From Streptomyces avermitilis MA-4680 = NBRC 14893 (GTDB lineage Bacteria > Actinomycetota > Actinomycetes > Streptomycetales > Streptomycetaceae), in NCBI RefSeq assembly GCF_000009765.2, contig NC_003155.5:7006001-7070000 (forward strand): DNA of 64,000 nt, read 5' to 3'. Positions 17,421-27,385 of the stretch are shown here, piece by piece. Position numbers and translations under genes: made by a program. Every line of letters starts with the position of its first letter. Positions within the stretch are counted from its first letter, which is position 1. The notes under the pieces are model-generated. The model saw only the letters and a list, made by a program, of their open reading frames with translations, searched no databases and was not told the origin of the DNA.

Positions 17421-18203
17421 TTGTCCACGCTCAAACAGCGGACGAAGCTCTTCTCGATCGCTGGCACATTCATTGCGGCATCTGCCATGGTAACTGCAAT
17501 CGCACCCTCCGCCCAGGCTGCGACACCGACGGACGAGCAGATCCGGATCGCACTCCAGCACCACGCCGACGGCACTCAGACGCCGGCGGATGTCGCAGTT
17601 ATCAAGTCGGTCCCGGCCCTGGCTGCCTCAGTCCCGGACCCCACTGCGCCGGAGGAGATCACCACGACGGAGGCCGTCATCAACGCCAACGGTCAAGCCG
17701 TCTCCCCCGCCAATGGGGCCCCTATGACTCCTGAGCAGCTGGCCGAGGTCATGCCCCCCTCGACCGCGACGCCCAGTGACCCGTCTACTGAGGTAACGAC
17801 GCCGGCCGAGACCGAGGTCGCCCCGCAGGGCAGCGCGGTCGCCCCCGGCATCACTGGGGGCACGTGGAAGGTGACCCACATCACGCATACTCACCGCGCC
17901 TACAGTCATACCGTTATATTCAAGTACCACACATACGCCAGCTTCAACTACGGCGGCGGTAAGGTTCGTGGTTGGCGCGATCGTTCCGACGACATCACCA
18001 ACACCAGTGTTGACGTGGAGATCGCACCCAAGCGCATCGTGAACACGAAGTCATATACCCCCGCGTCGTCCGCCACGTCGCAGATGAAGCGCGAAATTAA
18101 GCTATGCGTATTCAAGTATGGCTGTTACGCAATTCTTCACCCTTGGGCCAAGGTCCAGGTGTTTGGTACCGGCAAGACGAAGATTGCCGGCAGCGGCGTA
18201 TAG
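17421..18203 (+). CDS. Secreted protein of unknown function (element cargo)
   Basis: TTG at 17421 is preferred because GGGGGACC lies just upstream and it gives a clean Sec signal: MSTLKQRTKLFSIAGTFIAA, cleavage after APSAQA. The mature part is about 227 aa. It has a Thr/Pro/Glu-rich linker (STATPSDPSTEVTTPAETEV) then a Gly/Tyr/His-rich globular end with two cysteines (KLCVFKYGCYAILHPWAKV). I do not recognise the domain. GC content is lower than in neighbouring chromosomal genes, consistent with acquired DNA. It is followed after 10 bp by a small membrane protein gene. Confidence 0.7.
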   Translation: MSTLKQRTKLFSIAGTFIAASAMVTAIAPSAQAATPTDEQIRIALQHHADGTQTPADVAVIKSVPALAASVPDPTAPEEITTTEAVINANGQAVSPANGAPMTPEQLAEVMPPSTATPSDPSTEVTTPAETEVAPQGSAVAPGITGGTWKVTHITHTHRAYSHTVIFKYHTYASFNYGGGKVRGWRDRSDDITNTSVDVEIAPKRIVNTKSYTPASSATSQMKREIKLCVFKYGCYAILHPWAKVQVFGTGKTKIAGSGV

Positions 18204-18213
18204 AGGAGAAAAC

Positions 18214-18399
18214 ATGAAGTCGCTCATCGGCCCTATCGTCGTTATCCTGGCCATCTTCTTCGGCATCCTGTTCCTCCTGGGATCCCAATTCGGTGCCATT
18301 GAAATAACGGTGTGGTTCGCCGCTCTAGTCGCCGCACTTACTTTTACAGTCCGCCGCCAGCGGCGGGTTGCGAGGCGGGAGCAGAACATCCACGGGTAG
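18214..18399 (+). CDS. Small two-helix membrane protein
   Basis: The protein has 61 aa: hydrophobic segments GPIVVILAIFFGILFLLG and ITVWFAALVAALTFTV, then a basic tail (RRQRRVARREQ). GAGGAGA lies 5 nt before the ATG. It follows the secreted-protein gene closely and is probably co-transcribed. It may be an immunity-like or accessory membrane partner, but nothing in the sequence proves this. Confidence 0.65.
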   Translation: MKSLIGPIVVILAIFFGILFLLGSQFGAIEITVWFAALVAALTFTVRRQRRVARREQNIHG

Positions 18400-18607
18400 T
18401 CGACGCGACACATGGAACACCGCGCCCGGCTTGCCACCCAAGGCAAGCGAAGCGCGACTTTGATGGCTCCAAGGTGGCTTTGGTCGACCGCGGTCCATTT
18501 GCTGGCCCCGCAGTGGCCGATCGGTACGAGGTCATACGACCGTACGACCGGCGGCAGGAGCGGCAGGCGAAGAGCCTGTTTCCTGCCGCATCCTGCACGA
18601 GCCGCGC

Positions 18608-18957
18608 CGAATCGCCGAGGCCGGTGTCGGCGCGCACGTGGCGACGCAGGGAAGGCGAACGCCCCGGCTGGCCGTCGGAGGAGACCGCGATCGTCATCCA
18701 TGACGCGCTCGGCCGCGGGCCCGAAGATCTGGGGTTCACCACGCCGCCGGGGTGGATCCGTCCCGAGCGCCATGAAGAGGGCGAAGTGAAACGCCGTGCC
18801 TTCGTGTCCGTCACCGCCGCCGCCCTGGTGACAGGCCCCGTGGCGCCGCACCATGTCGACCCCGCGCTCATCACGTACTTCCAGCAACAGTTGAAGGGCC
18901 ACTACCGGGCGGACATGTTGCTCGGACCGCACGACCTGATCGTGCGGACATCGTGGT
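18608..18957 (+). pseudogene. XRE-type regulator fragment
   Basis: One frame retains the middle of the streptomycete XRE/TPR regulators: GERPGWPSEETAIVIHDALG, PEDLGFTTPPGWIRPERHEE, then a KRRAFVSVTAAALVTG stretch and HVDPALITYFQQQLKGHYRA. The helix-turn-helix start and the C-terminal repeats are missing or out of frame, and the sequence becomes unrelated after GPHDLIV. It is a remnant, not a working gene. Confidence 0.6.
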
Positions 18958-19051
18958 GCCCGCCGCTCACTGCGAGATCGTCTACGAGATCCCGATCAAC
19001 CGTCCATAGCGGCCTGCCGGACCCGCGGACGCAGATCTGCGGGTGTCGCGA

Positions 19052-19207
19052 CTACCTTCGGCGTCGGAGGTACCAACCCGCCACCAGCACGATGAGGATG
19101 GCAACGACGAAGGCCCACACGGTCGTTGCGCCGTGGTACGAGCGGTAGGCAATCAGAGCAAGCATGTTCAGGCGGATACCCCGGGCGTGTGGCTTCAGCC
19201 GACACAC
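19052..19207 (-). CDS. Possible small single-helix membrane protein
   Basis: This is a 51-codon frame starting GTG with AGAAGGA 8 nt upstream. It has one hydrophobic helix (VWAFVVAILIVLVAGWYL) ended by RRRR. The topology is that of a small inner-membrane or holin-like peptide. It lies inside the integrative element, opposite the other cargo. It is too short for certainty. Confidence 0.35.
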   Translation of the reverse strand: MCRLKPHARGIRLNMLALIAYRSYHGATTVWAFVVAILIVLVAGWYLRRRR

Positions 19208-19365
19208 GTCGTCCGTCCTTCTGCCGAATGCGTGTCGAAGGCGCCGTACGTCCGCAGTCGTCAGCCGAAGAACGCGAGGTCAGAGGGCATGCGCCGGTGA
19301 TCCCGCCCAGCGCCTTCCAAGCGCTCCGGCGTAACTGACCCGGGTAACGAAGCCGCCGACCACGT

Positions 19366-19423
19366 CCGCCCTCACAAGGCGGATGCCGGCGGTTCGAAAC
19401 CGTCCGCGTCCACCAGTCTCAGG
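19366..19423 (+). repeat. attR: duplicated tRNA-Val 3' half
   Basis: The copy has 3 mismatches to 16009-16066; one changes the anticodon from TAC to CAC. No acceptor 5' strand or D-arm precedes it, so it is not a tRNA gene. It is followed by three near-tandem copies of a 10-bp CAGTCTCAGG-like unit. Confidence 0.85.
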
Positions 19424-19450
19424 CAGTCTCAGGCGGTCTCAGGACGTGAA

Positions 19451-19493
19451 CAAGGCCCAGGTCGCCGGTGTGAATCCGGGGGCCCGGGCCTTG
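19451..19493 (+). terminator. Diverged copy of the tRNA terminator
   Basis: CAAGGCCCAGG (19451-19461) pairs with CCCGGGCCTTG (19483-19493) with one mismatch, and GTCTTTT follows. The loop shares CCGGTGTGAATCCGGGG with the terminator after tRNA-Val. Confidence 0.7.
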
Positions 19494-19512
19494 GTCTTTT
19501 CGCTGGGGCTTG

Positions 19513-19833
19513 CTAGCGGGCGTGCTTCAGTTTCATCCGGGCGTCGACCTTCTTCTCCGGTGCGATCTCCGCCCAGAAGCGGTGGCAGGTCACGAAGACC
19601 GCGAGTTCCCGTTCGCGCTGCCGGAGCTTCTCCACCTCGGCCTGTTCGTCCTCGGTCCAGTCCGGCGAGGCGGGGCGCTCCACCTTGCGCCAGCCGTTGG
19701 TGTCGCTGAATCCGTCCAGCTGTTCCACCGACCAGGGAAGTCGCTTCAGCAGGGCCAGAAGCTCGGCCCGGACCTGGTGCAACTCCTCCTGACCGGCGCG
19801 GAGGTCACTCGGGAAGTCATAGGTCTCAGCCAC
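19513..19833 (-). CDS. Hypothetical charged helical protein
   Basis: The protein has 106 aa, GTG start, opening MAETYDFPSDLRAGQEELHQ. It is mostly amphipathic helix (QVRAELLALLKRLPWSVEQL, AEVEKLRQRERELAVFV) and has a Trp-rich centre. There is no signal peptide and no recognised domain. No clear Shine-Dalgarno precedes the GTG. It lies just outside the distal att repeat and may belong to the chromosome or to a once larger element. Confidence 0.65.
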   Translation of the reverse strand: MAETYDFPSDLRAGQEELHQVRAELLALLKRLPWSVEQLDGFSDTNGWRKVERPASPDWTEDEQAEVEKLRQRERELAVFVTCHRFWAEIAPEKKVDARMKLKHAR

Positions 19834-19938
19834 CCGGTAATGGTACGCCTGTTCGATTTTTGGATGCGAGCTCCTTTGCCCACTTCACACGAACGGGTGT
19901 CGGGGGCCGGGTGCGCGGGTGCCGGGAGGGGGCGCGGC

Positions 19939-20862
19939 TCAGCGCACCCCGTCTCCCACCTCCCGGATCAGCCGTGCCGCCACCGGTACCGCCACCCCGT
20001 GCTGCTCCGCCGCCCGCAGCAACGCCCCGCCGATCGCGTCCAGTTCCAGCGGGCGGCCCGCCTCCGCGTCGCGCTGCATCGACGACCTGGTCTCCGGCGG
20101 GAAGGCGTCGTAGCGGGCCAGGGCCGCCGCCGCGTCGGCCGGGGATCCGCATGCCCGGCTCACCGCCGTGATCTCCTCGGTCAACGCCACCAACTCCTCG
20201 CGGTGGTGCGTGCGGACCTCGCCGAGGGGCACCCCGTACCGGGTCGTGAGCAGGGCGAACGGCGTCAGGAACGACATCTTCGCCCACAGCGTGGCCGCCT
20301 CGTCGTTCCCGTCGGCCGACACGCGCACCCGCAGCCCCGCCGACTCCAGGGCCCCGGCCAGCCGGTCCAAGCGCTCACGGGGCACGCTCGCGCCGGTCAG
20401 ATCGACCTCGGCGAACGGACTGCTGTGCTCGATCACCCCGGGCGCCACGCGCGTCGACTCGACACGGATGACGGCCGGCGCCACGTGCTCGCCGCCGTAG
20501 CGGGCGCGCAGCGCGGCCGGATGCTCGACGCCGTTCAGCAGCGGTACGACCAGGCCGGCCTCGGCACCGTCTCCCAGCGCCTTCGCCGGTACGCGCTCCA
20601 GGGCGGCCTCCAGCGCCGTGTGCTTCACCGCGACCAGCACCGCGTCGACCGGCTCGCGCAGTTCCGTGTCCGCCTCGACCCGTGCCGTGAACTCGCCGAA
20701 CTGCCGGCTGCGCACCTGGATGCCGTGCTCGCGCAGCGCCCGCGCGGTGTCGTCGCCGGCCAGGCAGATCACGCGGTGCCCGGAGCGTGCCAGCAGCGCG
20801 GCGAGCAGCCCCCCGACACCGCCCGGGCCCAGTACCGCCACCGTGAGTTCGCTGTTCGTCAT
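19939..20862 (-). CDS. 2-dehydropantoate 2-reductase (PanE/ApbA) family protein
   Basis: NADPH-dependent ketopantoate reductase family protein of 307 aa. The dinucleotide fold starts VAVLGPGGVGGLLAALLARS (GxGGVG motif). Mid-protein VKHTALEAALE carries the family lysine, and MSFLTPFALLTTRYG starts the helical C-terminal domain with the catalytic-lysine region WAKMSF. ATG at 20862 has GGGGGAATC upstream. The enzyme may serve pantothenate synthesis, but streptomycetes carry several paralogues and no other pan gene is nearby, so the substrate is uncertain. Confidence 0.85.
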   Translation of the reverse strand: MTNSELTVAVLGPGGVGGLLAALLARSGHRVICLAGDDTARALREHGIQVRSRQFGEFTARVEADTELREPVDAVLVAVKHTALEAALERVPAKALGDGAEAGLVVPLLNGVEHPAALRARYGGEHVAPAVIRVESTRVAPGVIEHSSPFAEVDLTGASVPRERLDRLAGALESAGLRVRVSADGNDEAATLWAKMSFLTPFALLTTRYGVPLGEVRTHHREELVALTEEITAVSRACGSPADAAAALARYDAFPPETRSSMQRDAEAGRPLELDAIGGALLRAAEQHGVAVPVAARLIREVGDGVR

Positions 20863-20879
20863 GATTCCCCCATCTTCTC

Positions 20880-20907
20880 GCCGGGGCCTCCGCACGGAGG
20901 CCCCGGC
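20880..20907. terminator. Hairpin between MBL pseudogene and PanE-like gene
   Basis: GCCGGGGCCTCC (20880-20891) pairs perfectly with GGAGGCCCCGGC (20896-20907) over a 4-nt loop. A 13-bp direct repeat (CCAGTCAATCCTC) lies just beyond it at about 20931 and 20950. Confidence 0.75.
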
Positions 20908-21008
20908 GATGATCACCACGGGTCGGGACGCCAGTCAATCCTCAGTCGATCCAGTCAATCCTCGGAGAAGCCCATCCCGTACTTCGGGAGACGCCGGTGC
21001 CTCGTCCG

Positions 21009-21778
21009 TCAGAGCCGTACCGAACCGCCCGGCTCCAGCAGGTGCAGCCGCTCCGTCAGCCCCGCCTGAGCGAACGCCTTCGTGAGCGTGGCACCGTCCT
21101 GGGTGAAGTGGCCCCAGTGCTCGAAGTGGAGCGGCACGACATGGCGGGCGCCGAGGATCTCCGCGGCCCGCGCGGCCGCCTCACTGGTGAGGGTCAGCGG
21201 CGCGTCCGGCACCAGCGGGGTGCGGGCGGCGCCCGCGAAGAGCACGGCCACGTCGAACGGGCCGAGCCGGCCGGCGATCGCCCGGACCACGTCGAGGGAG
21301 GCGTTGTCGCCGCTGACGTACACCGTGGGCAGCCCTTCGCCGGACAGGACGAAACCGGTGACCTCGCCCACGATCGGCTCGGAGCCCTCGGGGCCGTGCA
21401 GCGCGGGCACGGCGGTCACGCGCAGCACACCGCCGTCGGGGCGGGGCAGCTCGATGTGCTCCCATGAGGGCAGGGCGCGTACGGGCGCGCCGATGCGCTC
21501 GTACGCCGAGGCGGTGGACAGCGTCAGGGGGCCTCGGTGAGGTACGCACGGCCCGCGCCGTCGAGGTTGTCGGGGTGCTGGTCGTGCGAGAGGAGGACGG
21601 CGTCGACCGGGGCGAGGTCCGTCGGCGGCAGCGCGGGGCCCGCCGTCTTCACCAGCTTCCGCGAGCCGACGGGGTACTCGCCGGGGGCGTCGAACGTCGG
21701 GTCCGTCAACAGGCGTACGCCGCCGAGTTCGACAACGGCCGTGGGGCCGCCGACATAGAGGATCTCCACTGTGGTCAT
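21009..21778 (-). pseudogene. MBL-fold metal-dependent hydrolase, frameshifted
   Basis: Two overlapping frames together give one UlaG-like metallo-beta-lactamase-fold protein of about 256 aa. The 5' frame starts MTTVEILYVGGPTAVVELGG, has LTDPTFDAPGEY and the metal motif SHDQHPDN, then stops after AYLTEAP. The 3' frame resumes with LTLSTASAYERIGAPVRALP and runs through VYVSGDNASLDVV to EPGGSVRL. The switch falls at a run of five G (21527-21531); one extra base there would restore a single frame. Either this is a genuine single-base deletion or a homopolymer sequencing error. The start is ATG at 21778. Confidence 0.85.
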
Positions 21779-21840
21779 GCTCTGCACAATCCGGTGCGAG
21801 AGCGCGGGTATTCCCGTGCGGTTCGCGCGAGACTGGACGC

Positions 21841-22095
21841 ATGTGCCGCAGTATCAAGACGCTCCGTCCGCCCGTACTCCCCGAAGAGGCCACCGAGGAG
21901 GAGATCCGGGCCGCCGCGCTCCAGTACGTGCGCAAGGTGTCCGGCTTCCGCGCGCCCGCCGCGCACAACCGTGAGGTGTTCGAGCACGCGGTGGAGGCGA
22001 TCGCCGTGGCCACCGCCGACCTGCTCGGGGGCCTGGAGGTACGGGGTGGCGCCCGTACTCCCGCCGCTACTCCTGCAACGCCGGGCGGCGCATGA
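21841..22095 (+). CDS. DUF2277 family protein
   Basis: The protein has 84 aa, opening MCRSIKTLRPPVLPEEATEE, with the family core EIRAAALQYVRKVSGFRAPA and an amphipathic helix up to LLGG. Typical members end in a Lys/Arg-rich helix; this one instead ends RTPAATPATPGGA and runs 29 nt into the convergent DedA gene, so its 3' end may be altered. Function is unknown. Confidence 0.8.
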   Translation: MCRSIKTLRPPVLPEEATEEEIRAAALQYVRKVSGFRAPAAHNREVFEHAVEAIAVATADLLGGLEVRGGARTPAATPATPGGA

Positions 22096-22678
22096 AGTAC
22101 GCCGCGCCCGCGCCCGCCCCGAACAGCGCTGCCACGGACACGCCCGTCGCGAGCCAGGTGGCACCCAGCCACTGCCCGCCGAAATAGCCCAGGGCGACGC
22201 TGTACACGGCCCAGCTGACACTCGCCAGGACCGACCAGGGCAGGAACTCGCGGACACGGCGGTGGGCGGCGCCCGCGCCCAGGGAGACGACCGAGCGTCC
22301 CGCGGGGGCGAAGCGGGCCAGCACCACCAGGGTGCCGCCGCCCCGCGAGAGCGCCGCGCCGAGACGTTCCTGCGCGCTGCTCAGACGGCGGGAGCGGGCG
22401 ATGGCGCGGTCCAGGCGGTCGCCGCCGCGCCAGGCCAGGCGGTACGCGACCAGGTCGCCGGCCACCGACGCGGTGACCGCGCAGAGGGTGAGCGCCAGGA
22501 TGTCGGGCGCGTCGTGCGGCACCGCCTTCGTGGCCGAGCCCGCCGCTGCCGCCGTCGCCGCCGTGATGACCAGGACGCCGCTCGGCAGGACCGGCAGGAA
22601 GACGTCGAGGAGGACCGATGCGGCCACGACGGCGTAGATCCAAGGGCTGCCGGTCAGCGACCCCACACTTTCAAGCAC
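22067..22678 (-). CDS. DedA family membrane protein
   Basis: SNARE-associated/DedA-type membrane protein of 203 aa, a family linked to lipid-carrier flipping and proton-motive-force homeostasis. GTG at 22678 follows GGGGGAG. Family features include the re-entrant G-rich segment, GDLVAYRLAWRGGDRL and FAPAGRSVVSLGAGAAHRR (the conserved R/G motif), with about five hydrophobic segments and an Arg-rich end. It overlaps the tail of DUF2277. Confidence 0.85.
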   Translation of the reverse strand: MLESVGSLTGSPWIYAVVAASVLLDVFLPVLPSGVLVITAATAAAAGSATKAVPHDAPDILALTLCAVTASVAGDLVAYRLAWRGGDRLDRAIARSRRLSSAQERLGAALSRGGGTLVVLARFAPAGRSVVSLGAGAAHRRVREFLPWSVLASVSWAVYSVALGYFGGQWLGATWLATGVSVAALFGAGAGAAYFMRRPALQE

Positions 22679-22833
22679 CGAAGAACTCCCCCGTCTACTC
22701 CCCCGTGGACCCGACCGTGCCGCTACGTCGCGGGGGAGCGGCAGGGCGGCTTGTGACAGCCATACAGCGTACGCGGGGGGTGTGACAGGAGATCCACGGG
22801 GGGCGCATGCGTCGTTCACGCACGCTTCACCGA

Positions 22834-22871
22834 ACGGCGCCCACATCTTCGTAGGAAGGTGTGGGCGCCGT
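22834..22871. terminator. Hairpin after DoxX
   Basis: ACGGCGCCCACA (22834-22845) pairs perfectly with TGTGGGCGCCGT (22860-22871) downstream of the leftward DoxX gene. Confidence 0.7.
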
Positions 22872-22955
22872 CGGGCTGTGGACCGGATGCGCGGCTGCGT
22901 GGGTGCCGCCGGATCGGTTGTGCAAGTGCGGGTGCGTGCGGGTGCCGGTGTCCGG

Positions 22956-23411
22956 TCAGGCGGCGACGGGCTCCGAGGCCGGCTTGCTCTCCTCGGCCGC
23001 GGCCGAGCGGCCGGCGAGGAGCCGGTCGAGGCCGAAGGCGCCGGAGCCGGTGAAGACCAGCAGCAGGAACGACCAGGAGAACAGGGCCGACAGTTCGCCG
23101 CCGTTCTGGATCGGCCACAGGGCCGCGGACTGGTGGACGTCGAAGTACGCGTACGCCATCGAGCCCGACGAGATGAACGCGGCGGCACGGGTGCCGAGGC
23201 CGAGCGCCACCAGGGAGCCGCCGACCAGCTGGATGACGGCCGCGTACCAGCCGGGCCAGGTGCCGGCGGGGATGGTGCCGCCGTTGCTGCCCATGGCGCC
23301 GCCGAGGACGCCGAAGAGCGAGGCGGCTCCGTGGCAGGCGAAGAGCAGGCCGACGACGATGCGGAACAGGCCGATGGCGAAGGGCTGGGCGCTGTTGAGG
23401 CGTCCGGTCAT
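22956..23411 (-). CDS. DoxX family membrane protein
   Basis: Four-helix membrane protein of 151 aa. It opens MTGRLNSAQPFAIGLFRIVV with FACHGAASLFG, then VQLVGGSLVALGLGTR-like helix 2, the GSMAYAYFDVHQS segment and a final helix FSWSFLLLVFTGSGAFGLDR. DoxX proteins in actinobacteria participate in membrane oxidoreductase complexes that respond to thiol stress; that role is family knowledge. An iron-box-like palindrome lies about 80 bp upstream. Confidence 0.85.
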   Translation of the reverse strand: MTGRLNSAQPFAIGLFRIVVGLLFACHGAASLFGVLGGAMGSNGGTIPAGTWPGWYAAVIQLVGGSLVALGLGTRAAAFISSGSMAYAYFDVHQSAALWPIQNGGELSALFSWSFLLLVFTGSGAFGLDRLLAGRSAAAEESKPASEPVAA

Positions 23412-23489
23412 GTGGGGGAACTCCTTCGGTCTGGTTTCGGTCCGCGAACGGACCGGTCTTGGGGACGGAAACCGAGCGAGGCACCCACG

Positions 23490-23503
23490 TTAGGCGTACC
23501 TAA
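23490..23503. promoter_or_regulatory. Partial iron-box-like palindrome
   Basis: TTAGGCGTACCTAA has 5-bp arms (TTAGG/CCTAA). It matches 12 of the last 14 positions of the DmdR1/IdeR iron box TTAGGTTAGGCTCACCTAA, but the first five positions do not match. It overlaps the stop of the FAD gene and precedes DoxX. Confidence 0.35.
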
Positions 23504-25464
23504 TCAATGCTTGCAAGTTCAACATTCAGCCATGGGTCCGGTTCCGTTTCCGGTCCCGCCACGGACGCAGCCGCACGTAGAACCGCTCGCGCCATCGCAT
23601 CGGCGTCCGAAAGCGTGACCGAATCCACACCTGGACGGGCCCCCGCCGCGGTCACCCAGTGGACGCCTTCCGTCGGCACCCCGAACGCGAACCGCCTTGC
23701 GTGCACGGCGCCTTGACGATCAATCAGACGATAGGGGCGCGGTGTTACGTCGAGGCCCCCGGTTTCGTAACCATCGACGGTGTGGGGGCGGCAGCGGCCC
23801 GTCTTCAGCAGTCCGGCCAGCAGTTCGTCGGCGGTGCGCCGCAGGTCCGGTTCCGGCAGGCGGGCCTCGACGAGTGTGATGGCCCGCACGGCCGAGCCGG
23901 GGACGTCGGGGGAGCGGGCCACCCACGCCCCGTCCTCGGCGCGCACCTCCAGGCGGGGGCCCAGTACGTCCAGGACGCCCGCCTCGATCAGGGCGGTCAT
24001 CTCCTCGATGCGGCGGCGGGGCGGGCCGATGGAGAGGAAGGCGTTCAGCGGGGTGTACCAGCGGTCCAGGTGGTCCCGGCGCGAGGCGCCCGACAGGCCG
24101 CCGTGGTCCACGATCAGCCGGAGCTCGTTGCGCAGGTCGCGCAGCACGTCGAGGGCCGCCTTGAGGGGTCCTTCGACATTGCCGAGCGCGGCCTGCTCGG
24201 CGTCCTCGCGCAACCGGGCGAGCAGCCAACTCCGCCATGCGGCGGGGCCGTCGAAGGTGTGGCCCGTATACGGACGGGAGATGCGGTCCCAGGACCAGCG
24301 GTCGGCGCCCCGGACGCCGAACTCGTCGAGGACCGCGCTCTCCTCGGGGCTGCCGAGGGCGGCGGCGAGGAAACGGTCCCGGAAGGCCGGGCGGTCCGGA
24401 GGGGAGGCCGGGTGCTCCGGAAGGCGGTCGCGGCGGTTCAACAGACACTCGTAGTAGACCGTTTCGACCTCCTTCGCCACCAGCGGCCATATCTCGGCCA
24501 GGAAGTCCGGGGCCTCGCCGGAGTCCGCGCGTTTGCGAAAGCGGGCCATCACCTCGTCGGTGAGGAGGAGTGGGCGGTGGCGGCCGTAGGGGCCCTTCGC
24601 GTTGTCGCCGCGGGCCTGATACGGAATGCCGCGCCGGGAGCCGGCGTAGAGCTTCGGTTCGCGGCCGGAGGGCCGGTAGACCAGCCCTCGCGCCGTCCGC
24701 TCGTACCGGCCGCCGCGGGCCGTCGTCAGCAGGGCCATGTGGTCGAAGAAGTTGAGGCCGAGGCCGCGCAGCAGGACCGGTTCGCCGGGGGCGAGAGGGG
24801 AGAGGTCGACGTCGGCCGGGTTGGCGGGCGGGATGTGGCGCAGTCCGTGCCGGGCCGCCTGCGCGGCGAGACGCCGCGCCGCCGGGTCGGCGACCGTGGG
24901 CAGGTGGCCCTGCGCCAGGACCACCGCCGCGAGGCCCTCCAGGGTGCGGCCCGTGGCGAGCGTGAGCGTCTGGCGGCCGTCGGGGGCGTCGTCGAGGCGC
25001 ACCGCCCGGGCCGGATGCACCTCGACCCGCACGGCGGGCGGCGCGCCGCGCACCGCCTCGGCGAACACCCACTCCAGATAGCGGCCGTACTGGGCGCGGG
25101 TCGGATAGTCGTCGGGCCCCAGCTCCTCGCCGACACCGACACCGGCACCGATGCCGCCGCCACTCGCCCACTCGTACAGGCTCGGTCCCGGGCGGATCGG
25201 CCCCGCGCACTCCACGCTCTCGTCGGTGAACAGGGTGACCTGGCAGGCGACCGTGTTCATCAGCAGCTCAGGGGACTGCGCGGTACGCCAGACGCGGCCG
25301 GGGCCCGGTGGCGCGGGGTCGACCACGTGGACCGTCAGGCGCACGCCGGGCGCGAGGAGCTCCGGTGCGGAGGCGCAGAGGCGTTCCAGGACGCTCGTTC
25401 CGCGCGGTCCCGCGCCGACGAGGGCGACGGAGACCGGCACGGATGACACGGTCGCTGAAGACAA
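23500..25464 (-). CDS. FAD/NAD(P)-binding protein
   Basis: Flavoprotein of about 654 aa. The dinucleotide-binding loop VALVGAGPRGTSVLERL opens it, followed by VHVVDPAPPGPGRVWRTAQS. Downstream are DYPTRAQYGRYLEWVFAEAV and PVLLRGLGLNFFDHMALLTT. This is the large HI0933-unlike FAD-NAD(P)-binding family common in actinobacteria (PF13454-type). TTG at 25464 is chosen for its GGGAG box; GTG at 25449 is an alternative. The substrate is unknown. An iron-box-like site at its 3' end probably belongs to DoxX. Confidence 0.8.
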   Translation of the reverse strand: MSSATVSSVPVSVALVGAGPRGTSVLERLCASAPELLAPGVRLTVHVVDPAPPGPGRVWRTAQSPELLMNTVACQVTLFTDESVECAGPIRPGPSLYEWASGGGIGAGVGVGEELGPDDYPTRAQYGRYLEWVFAEAVRGAPPAVRVEVHPARAVRLDDAPDGRQTLTLATGRTLEGLAAVVLAQGHLPTVADPAARRLAAQAARHGLRHIPPANPADVDLSPLAPGEPVLLRGLGLNFFDHMALLTTARGGRYERTARGLVYRPSGREPKLYAGSRRGIPYQARGDNAKGPYGRHRPLLLTDEVMARFRKRADSGEAPDFLAEIWPLVAKEVETVYYECLLNRRDRLPEHPASPPDRPAFRDRFLAAALGSPEESAVLDEFGVRGADRWSWDRISRPYTGHTFDGPAAWRSWLLARLREDAEQAALGNVEGPLKAALDVLRDLRNELRLIVDHGGLSGASRRDHLDRWYTPLNAFLSIGPPRRRIEEMTALIEAGVLDVLGPRLEVRAEDGAWVARSPDVPGSAVRAITLVEARLPEPDLRRTADELLAGLLKTGRCRPHTVDGYETGGLDVTPRPYRLIDRQGAVHARRFAFGVPTEGVHWVTAAGARPGVDSVTLSDADAMARAVLRAAASVAGPETEPDPWLNVELASID

Positions 25465-25671
25465 AAGGGTGACTCCCGGGCGAGTGGGGCGCAAGGCAGC
25501 AGACCGCCCACTGGAAGCGGACGGTCCGCCTCATCATGCCGTCGTGCTCAGCGGGAGCCGAGCCTCGGACCTGGATGACCGTGCCGGTGTGGGATGCGTC
25601 ACGAGCATCACGGGCAACAGCTGCGGAAAATGGGTGGGTTGTGTGATGAGTCCGGTGAAATTGTGCGCCGT

Positions 25672-27306
<1,635 letters not shown>

Positions 27307-27385
27307 GCCGATCACCCTCCTCCGTCGCCCCGTACGGTACGGAACGACGGAGGTGGGTGGGTAGGTTCCGGGAACTGCCGGATGT

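Larger units (their letters stand above)
16009..19423. mobile_element. Degenerate integrative element in tRNA-Val
   Basis: The region is bounded by two 58-bp direct repeats of the tRNA 3' half. Inside are an N-terminally truncated tyrosine recombinase next to the tRNA, a long imperfect palindrome, a lower-GC secreted-protein gene with a small membrane protein, and a fragment of an XRE-type regulator. No replication or transfer gene survives. This is the pattern of a decayed AICE or genomic island. Confidence 0.75.

Noticed and set aside
19366..19423. Second tRNA-Val (CAC)
   Set aside because: The 5' half (acceptor strand and D-arm) is missing, so it is an att remnant.
25465..25671. Leader peptide or attenuator before the FAD gene (MRRTVRFQWAVCC...)
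   Set aside because: The frame has no stop before or after the FAD start and no terminator pair; it is a shadow.
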